Assembly: GCA_035285585.1 (NCBI GenBank)
Contig: JAYKGU010000168.1
Span: forward strand, 1 to 35,303
Direction of reading: 5' to 3'
Length of the DNA stretch: 35,303 bases
Origin: JAYKGU01 sp035285585
GTDB lineage: Bacteria > Cyanobacteriota > Cyanobacteriia > CAKZMO01
The notes beneath the pieces are model-generated. The model worked only from the letters and a program-made list of their open reading frames with translations. It did no database searches and was not told the origin of the DNA. Numbering within the stretch: the first letter of the stretch is position 1; every line of letters begins with the position of its first letter. Positions 31,141-35,303 of the stretch are shown here, in pieces. The position numbers were made by a program, and so were the translations under genes.

Positions 31141-32236
31141 AAACCGACCGCCCACTGCGCCAGCGAATCCACAATTGGGGCGATCGCCGCAGAAACAGCC
31201 CCAGCCACAGGGGCAGGCTGCGCCAGTCGGGATAAGCGGTCAAAAAATGCCACAGCGCCCTGGGGTGGAGCCACAGACCACTGGCCTGAGCCAGGTGTCG
31301 AGCCAGCGCCCAGCCGCTCAGTCGGGCCTGGATCTGGGGATGAAGTTCCAGCGAGGGCGGGAGCAGGTCAGGGTGGACAGCGGCGTCATAGTGGGCGTTG
31401 ACCCAATCAGGGGAGGATTTGCGGTAGGTTTCCGATTGGGGGTGGCCAAAGCCGATGTTGTTCACAAAGGATTTCAGTGGGGTGATGTGCACCTGGTTGG
31501 CGTGGAAAGCCGCCAGTGTCAGGGTAATCACCCAGTCGGTTTTGTGGTTGTGCTCCAGCCAGAACTGGTTGACCAGCGTGAGCTTGGTCTGTTCCGTAGC
31601 GGGGATCTGGTAGAAGCTGCCAAAGGGGTTGAACTGGCCAGGTCGGTTGGCCAGATCGAGGGACTGCCAGCGATCGCGCCAGATGCCAAACCCCCAGGAG
31701 AAAACCCGCCGTGACACCATAAAATCCGTATCAATCTGATCGGCCAGCCCTTCTGGAAAGTTGGCGTAGGCGCTCACCGAGCAAACCTGGGGGTGGGGTT
31801 GATAGGCCGCCAGCAGTCGGCACAGGCGATCGAAAAAGTGGGGGTTGGGGACGTCGTCGTCTTCCAGATAAACCAGAGCTTCGTGGTGGCGAAAAACCTC
31901 CGTGAAGCCGGTGATGACGTTCTGGTCGCAGCCTAAATTGCGCGATCGCCGCACGATTTCAACGGGCACCGTGGTGGAAAAGCCGTTCAGCAGCGCCACA
32001 CAGTCCTGAATCAGCGGCTCATCCCGTTCGTGGCGGGCACCGTCCAGAAAAGCAATCATGCGCGGCGGCAGCAGGGTTTGCTGGCGAATGCCGTCGAGTA
32101 CGGGGGTCAGCAAGTCTGGGCGGGTGAAGGCGGTGATCACCAGGGGCGGTAGGGGATCGGGCAGGGGCACCTGATCCAGGGAAGTGGGCAGGGGCGGAGT
32201 GCCGGGGAGGGGAAGGGTGGGGGTGGGCTGCCGCAT
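31139..32236 (-). CDS. GT2-like glycosyltransferase
   Basis: About 365 residues from ATG 32234-32236. The N-terminal Rossmann-like part has LPPLVITAFTRPDLLTPVLDGI, then the metal/sugar-nucleotide motif LEDDDVPN, a DXD variant, followed by FFDRLCRLLAAY. The C-terminal part is acceptor-related with no long membrane segments. The donor and acceptor are unknown. A start at GTG 32347 overlaps the codA stop by 4 bp (GTGA) and would add 37 residues, but most of those are encoded by a tandem repeat, so I prefer the internal ATG. The sulfotransferase lies downstream and codA upstream. Confidence 0.87.
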   Translation of the reverse strand: MRQPTPTLPLPGTPPLPTSLDQVPLPDPLPPLVITAFTRPDLLTPVLDGIRQQTLLPPRMIAFLDGARHERDEPLIQDCVALLNGFSTTVPVEIVRRSRNLGCDQNVITGFTEVFRHHEALVYLEDDDVPNPHFFDRLCRLLAAYQPHPQVCSVSAYANFPEGLADQIDTDFMVSRRVFSWGFGIWRDRWQSLDLANRPGQFNPFGSFYQIPATEQTKLTLVNQFWLEHNHKTDWVITLTLAAFHANQVHITPLKSFVNNIGFGHPQSETYRKSSPDWVNAHYDAAVHPDLLPPSLELHPQIQARLSGWALARHLAQASGLWLHPRALWHFLTAYPDWRSLPLWLGLFLRRSPQLWIRWRSGRSV

Positions 32237-32299
32237 GGTGTCGCTGAAGAAGTCAGGAGAGATCAGGTTTAGGATGCCCAGGGGTGGGGTGGGGGATGC

Positions 32300-32330
32300 G
32301 ATTTTGGATTTTGGATTTTGGATGATTGGG
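32300..32330. repeat. Short tandem repeats, opposite orientation to those at 31073
   Basis: GATTTTGGATTTTGGATTTT is the complement of the AAATCCA heptamer array at 31073-31140. The two arrays therefore flank the glycosyltransferase gene as inverted repeats about 1.2 kb apart. Confidence 0.7.
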
Positions 32331-32343
32331 AGGAGGTGGAGTG

Positions 32344-33732
32344 TCACCGGGCCATCAGGTCGTCGAGGTCGGCGTAGTCGGGGAGGGTGGTGTCAATAGC
32401 GCGACCACGTCGCAGAACGGTGCGATCGCGCTGGGAGCGGGCCAGCACTTCGCTAAAGGTGCGTCCGTTGAAGATCACCAAATCGGCAGGCAGGCCCCCG
32501 CCGATGCGGCCCATCTGGGGCAGGAGCATCAAATCGGCGGGGGTGGTGGTGATGGCACGGGGCCAGTTGCCATAGGGGTTGTCCAGGTGGCCGATGCGGA
32601 CAGAGAGGTTGAATACTTCCAGGGCGTCGTGGTCGCCAAAGCCGTGGAAGGGGTCGCGGCAGTTGTCGCTGGCGATCGCCACGGGAATGCCGTTCTCTCG
32701 CAGTTCGTGGAGCAGGGTGACGCCGCGCCAGCGGGGGGTGCGTCCGGTGTGGAGGGTCTGGGAGGAGGGGGGGCGGGTTTGCTGAAAGGTCTGGGACGCC
32801 TGCTGCTGCCGATCCTGAAGATACAGATTGCAGAGGGGCAGGCTGACGACGCCGATGCGGGCCGCCTTGAGCACCTCAATGGTTCGCTGCACCTCATCGG
32901 GGGACTGTACCGCCAGGCTACAGCAGTGGCCGCAGACCACCGGTCCGTCAAACCGGTTGCGCAGGACGGCTTCGCCAATCTGGCGCAGGGTCTGGTGGCG
33001 GGCGTCGCCGCTTTCGTCGGTGTGAAAATCCAGCCCGACCTGGCGATCGCGCGCCAGAGCCATTACCCGGTCGAGCTGGGCATCGAGATCGGGGTTGGGA
33101 AACGTCACTCCCCCCAGATAGCCGCCCTGGGTTGCCGCGATCCCATCGGCCAGGGTTTCTCCAGCGGGGGTGAAGAAGTAATCCAGAGCCACCAGGGACA
33201 CGGCCTGTAGCGTGATGCGATCGGCCCATTCCCGCTGCAGGGTTTGGAACACCTCTAAACTGATGCGGCCCTGTTCGCCAAAAGAGTCCAAATGGGTGCG
33301 GATGGCGTGGGTGCCGTGCGCATAGCTGCACTTCAGGCCAAATTCCATGCGGCGATACACGTCGTCGGCCTGCCAAAATTTTTGACTGTCGGCCTGCACC
33401 GCCTGGAGTGCGCCCTCAAAGGTGCGATCGGGGTTGGGGGTGCGCTCCCAAATGTGGCCCTTGTCCAGGTGGGTGTGCAGGTCTACAAAGCAGGGCCAGA
33501 CCTGCTTACGCCGCAGGTCAACGCCAGGAACGGAGCGATCGCCCTGACCGGCGGGGGTGATAGCCCCGATTAGCCCATCCGCAATTTCAATATCCACATA
33601 GGCCAGCTCATCCCCCAGCAGGGTACTGCGCGGGTCCGAAGGGCCGGAGAGGAGATCGGGGGCATCGAGGCGGAGCAGAGAGGTGGGAACGTGGGCGTTT
33701 TGCAGCCAGTAGTGGGGAACGTCGGGAACCAT
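32344..33732 (-). CDS. codA: Cytosine deaminase-like amidohydrolase
   Basis: 462-residue metal-dependent amidohydrolase of the CodA type, which deaminates cytosine to uracil. It shows FVDLHTHLDKGHIW (His86 and His88 in the HxH motif), GLDFHTDESGD (His237 and Glu240), VVCGHCCSL (His269) and IASDNCRDPFHGFGDHD (Asp356), the full set of metal ligands and catalytic residues of the family. Homologues may also act on related pyrimidines, such as thiamin-breakdown products or isoguanine-like compounds. Its start (ATG 33730-33732) is 29 bp after an ABC permease gene on the same strand, suggesting coupled uptake and deamination of a pyrimidine. The C-terminus overlaps a possible GTG start of the next gene by 4 bp. 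Confidence 0.88.
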   Translation of the reverse strand: MVPDVPHYWLQNAHVPTSLLRLDAPDLLSGPSDPRSTLLGDELAYVDIEIADGLIGAITPAGQGDRSVPGVDLRRKQVWPCFVDLHTHLDKGHIWERTPNPDRTFEGALQAVQADSQKFWQADDVYRRMEFGLKCSYAHGTHAIRTHLDSFGEQGRISLEVFQTLQREWADRITLQAVSLVALDYFFTPAGETLADGIAATQGGYLGGVTFPNPDLDAQLDRVMALARDRQVGLDFHTDESGDARHQTLRQIGEAVLRNRFDGPVVCGHCCSLAVQSPDEVQRTIEVLKAARIGVVSLPLCNLYLQDRQQQASQTFQQTRPPSSQTLHTGRTPRWRGVTLLHELRENGIPVAIASDNCRDPFHGFGDHDALEVFNLSVRIGHLDNPYGNWPRAITTTPADLMLLPQMGRIGGGLPADLVIFNGRTFSEVLARSQRDRTVLRRGRAIDTTLPDYADLDDLMAR

Positions 33733-33761
33733 GCAGTGGCAAAGTGGGAAAAGGCAACTCG

Positions 33762-34595
33762 CTAATTCTCCCGTTTGATGGCGCTTTCGTGCCAGTGGCG
33801 CAGGGCAAAATCCGACAGCAGGGTCAGCGCCACGAAAATCAGCACCCCCAGCAAGGTGGTCATGGCCAGGGCGGCAAACATGCGGGGAATCTGGAGATTA
33901 TAGCTGGAGATGAGAATTTGGTAGGCAATGCCCGATCGCGCCCCGCCTGTGCCCGCCACAAATTCTGCCACCACCGCCCCGATGAGTGCCAGTCCGCCGC
34001 TAATGCGCAAACCGCCCAAAAAATAGGGCATGGCGCTGGGCAATCGCAGATAAATTAAGGTTTGCCAGCGGGAGGCTTTGTAGAGTTTGAACAGGTCGAG
34101 CAAGTGGTGGTCGGCGCTGTTTAGGCCAATGGTGGTGTTGGAAATGATTGGAAACAGGGCAATAATCCAGGCGCACACCACCAGAGCGGCGAAGGTGTTG
34201 TTGCGCAGCCAGATGATGATCAGTGGGGCGATCGCCACAATCGGTGTCGTTTGCAGCACCACCGCGTAGGGGAAAAAACTGCGCTCGATCCACTTACTCT
34301 GGGCAAACAGGATGGCGATCAACAAACCGGAGGCGATCGCCGCTCCAAAGGCCGCCAGCATGATTTGCAGGGTAATCAGCAGGGCCGGAAAGAGATCGCC
34401 CCAATCCTGAACCAGTGCCTGAAATACCTGGATGGGGCCTGGCAGCAGGTAGGGGGGAATGCCCGCAACCCGCACCAGCATCTCCCAAATCACTAGAACC
34501 AACAGCCCCACCGCCAGCGGAGCCAGCACATCAGCCGAGAGGAGCGATCGCAAGCTCGATAAAATCTTTCTCTTGGGTTTTCGGGCGGGTGCCAT
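33762..34595 (-). CDS. SsuC/ThiX-type ABC transporter permease
   Basis: 277-residue permease of the NitT/TauT (SsuC) group. After a basic start (RKPKRKILSSLRSLL), the helices include VGLLVLVIWEMLVRVAGIPPYLLPGP, recognisable here by PPYLLPGP, then the EAA loop around LFKLYKASRWQTLIYLRLP and the typical RISGGLALIGAVVAEFV segment. The family carries sulfonates, nitrate, thiamin precursors and pyrimidines. With codA 29 bp downstream, uptake of a pyrimidine (for example cytosine or a hydroxymethylpyrimidine) is the best guess; this is inference. Binding protein and ATPase are not in the window. Start ATG 34593-34595. Confidence 0.9.
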   Translation of the reverse strand: MAPARKPKRKILSSLRSLLSADVLAPLAVGLLVLVIWEMLVRVAGIPPYLLPGPIQVFQALVQDWGDLFPALLITLQIMLAAFGAAIASGLLIAILFAQSKWIERSFFPYAVVLQTTPIVAIAPLIIIWLRNNTFAALVVCAWIIALFPIISNTTIGLNSADHHLLDLFKLYKASRWQTLIYLRLPSAMPYFLGGLRISGGLALIGAVVAEFVAGTGGARSGIAYQILISSYNLQIPRMFAALAMTTLLGVLIFVALTLLSDFALRHWHESAIKREN

Positions 34596-34662
34596 TTATT
34601 CTGTCGAGAACGCTTTCTTTAGCGTAAGCCTGGATTCATGGGTATTCAAGAAGAAACTATTC

Positions 34663-34698
34663 AAACACAAAATGGGGCAGACCGGTTGGCCTGTCCCC
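34663..34698 (-). terminator. Probable terminator of psaK
   Basis: On the minus strand GGGG-A-CAGGCC, loop AACC, GGTCTGCCCC (34674-34698) forms a stem with one bulge and one G-U pair, followed by ATTTTGTGTTT. It lies 36 bp after the psaK stop. Confidence 0.7.
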
Positions 34699-34734
34699 AT
34701 CAATGCTTCAGATTTGCAGAACCTGCGGGAGGGA

Positions 34735-35001
34735 TTAGATAACCCCTAAATTCGTGAGTCCTAGAATGACGCCCGCGCCGATGATATGCCCAAAGCTGGT
34801 GGTGGCCAGCAGCCCCGGAAGACCCATGCCGCCAAAAAAGGCCGATGCGGGTAGCTTTGGCCCCTCATTGGGTTTTTCCATGGTCAATCTGCCGAAGGCG
34901 ATCGCCAGGATGTTACAGACAATCATAATGGCAGCAATTTTAGGGCTCCAACCGGGGGTTGGAGGAGGAACATCCGCAAGCAGCAGTGCAAGATGAATCA
35001 A
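34735..35001 (-). CDS. psaK: Photosystem I subunit PsaK
   Basis: Two-helix peripheral subunit of PSI that binds chlorophyll and helps attach antennae, 88 residues. It opens MIHLALLLADVPPPTPGWSP, has KIAAIMIVCNILAIAFGRL (first helix), a loop with KPNEGPKLP, and ends LLATTSFGHIIGAGVILGLT, all standard PsaK. The start codon is TTG (34999-35001) with AAGGAG 8 nt upstream; no closer ATG is available in frame. A longer open frame overlaps its 5' end on the same strand (see 34940-35206). Confidence 0.95.
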   Translation of the reverse strand: MIHLALLLADVPPPTPGWSPKIAAIMIVCNILAIAFGRLTMEKPNEGPKLPASAFFGGMGLPGLLATTSFGHIIGAGVILGLTNLGVI

Positions 35002-35206
35002 GGTAATGTCTCCTTATATTTGTTTGCTCGTGATGATCTAACTGGCCGTGTTCGATGCTCCCAATCGGGGAGCTTAAAAGTTCATCTTTTCCCAGGACTT
35101 GAAGTAGCGCGAGTCCTTTGTTACAAGTCTTAACAATTTCCGCCAATCCCGTCACTGGTTGGGAAAGCCGCACCTCATAATTTCCCCCCGTCCCCTGATA
35201 GATCAT
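34940..35206 (-). CDS. Possible small protein overlapping the 5' end of psaK
   Basis: An open frame of 88 codons from ATG 35204-35206 covers the psaK leader and overlaps psaK by 62 bp in another frame. Its first 65 codons read like a real protein (GGNYEVRLSQPVTGLAEIVK, CNKGLALLQVLGKDELL, IGSIEHGQLDHHEQ), with sensible codon use, and end where the psaK ribosome-binding site begins. No Shine-Dalgarno precedes the ATG and no known family comes to mind. It may be a small gene, a decayed one, or chance; a hairpin repeat lies 13 bp upstream. Confidence 0.3.
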   Translation of the reverse strand: MIYQGTGGNYEVRLSQPVTGLAEIVKTCNKGLALLQVLGKDELLSSPIGSIEHGQLDHHEQTNIRRHYLDSSCTAACGCSSSNPRLEP

Positions 35207-35219
35207 TGATAATAATCAC

Positions 35220-35303
35220 TAAGTAGAACTGCATTAAAAAACGAAGGTTAGAAAACCGGGGCGCTCCCCCGGTTTTCTAACCTGAATTTAATTGTGCTGA
35301 CCT
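35220..35303. mobile_element. MITE-like hairpin repeat, copy 3 (cut by window edge)
   Basis: Begins TAAGTAGAACTGCATTAAAA as in copy 1 at 7705 and ends, at the window edge, with GAATTTAATTGTGCTGACCT; copy 1 continues with ACTTA, so only a few bases are missing. The centre is GGTTAGAAAACCGGGG, a 5-nt loop, CCCCGGTTTTCTAACC, a perfect 16-bp stem. It lies just upstream of the psaK leader. Confidence 0.75.

Noticed and set aside
32326..33210. A 294-codon plus-strand frame opposite codA
   Set aside because: Low-complexity Gly/Val/Ala/Gln product, shadow of the cytosine deaminase gene whose metal-binding motifs are intact.
1..35303. CRISPR array, tRNA or rRNA genes
   Set aside because: No regularly spaced direct repeats with unique spacers, no cloverleaf and no rRNA segment were recognised by eye; the only regular repeats are the HIP1 octamers, the short heptamer arrays and the 22-bp CTTAACC set. 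A tRNA-finding program would be needed to exclude tRNAs fully.

Overview
The window is cyanobacterial chromosome. It carries psbE-psbF-psbL-psbJ with rubA and ycf48 upstream, petM next to ycf39, psaK, and very many copies of the HIP1 octamer GCGATCGC inside genes. The GC-rich coding style and the repeats would suit a thin filamentous (Leptolyngbya/Nodosilinea-like) lineage, but that placement is inference. Apart from short repeats and one remnant of an IS200/IS605 end, the region reads as ordinary chromosome.

Layout, left to right. 1-4.7 kb: the 3' end of a secreted carbohydrate-binding-like protein, gatB, an orphan DppC/OppC-type permease, a pentapeptide-repeat protein and a half-size TauE/SafE protein. 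4.7-12.1 kb: a phosphonate locus. phnC-phnD-phnE (uptake) and the GntR/UTRA regulator phnF lie on the minus strand; phnG, phnH, a GNAT acetyltransferase and phnI lie on the plus strand. Two near-identical palindromes (TCTAGA-N2-TCTAGA core) flank phnF, one before phnC and one in the phnF/phnG divergent region, so they are good candidates for the PhnF operator. Three CTTAACC direct repeats 22 bp apart precede phnC and resemble half-sites of cyanobacterial Pho boxes. The C-P lyase genes phnJ, phnK, phnL and phnM are not in the window.

12.1-17.7 kb: a small secreted protein and a set of envelope enzymes, namely an NylB/class C-like serine hydrolase, a SpoIID/LytB protein, an SH3b-NlpC/P60 endopeptidase and a class A beta-lactamase-like protein. 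The start codons of the last two are only 9 bp apart and divergent. 17.7-20.8 kb: a LysR regulator divergent from an SDR plus SMP-30 pair, then a small secreted protein. 20.8-25.8 kb: photosynthesis and assembly genes rubA, ycf48, psbEFLJ (with promoter and terminator candidates), a TraX-like membrane protein convergent and overlapping with a histidine phosphatase, ycf39 and petM.

25.9-35.3 kb: an orphan ureD, an unrecognised protein with a PD-(D/E)XK-like motif, an OpuB/YehW-type permease, a VOC protein, an unrecognised secreted protein, rpmF with a clear terminator, a sulfotransferase, a GT2-like glycosyltransferase, a cytosine deaminase downstream of an SsuC-type permease, and psaK. A hairpin repeat with TAAGTA...TACTTA ends occurs three times (about 7.7, 12.8 and 35.2 kb; the last is cut by the window edge) and looks like a small non-autonomous mobile element. 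No rRNA, tRNA, CRISPR array or prophage was recognised by eye.
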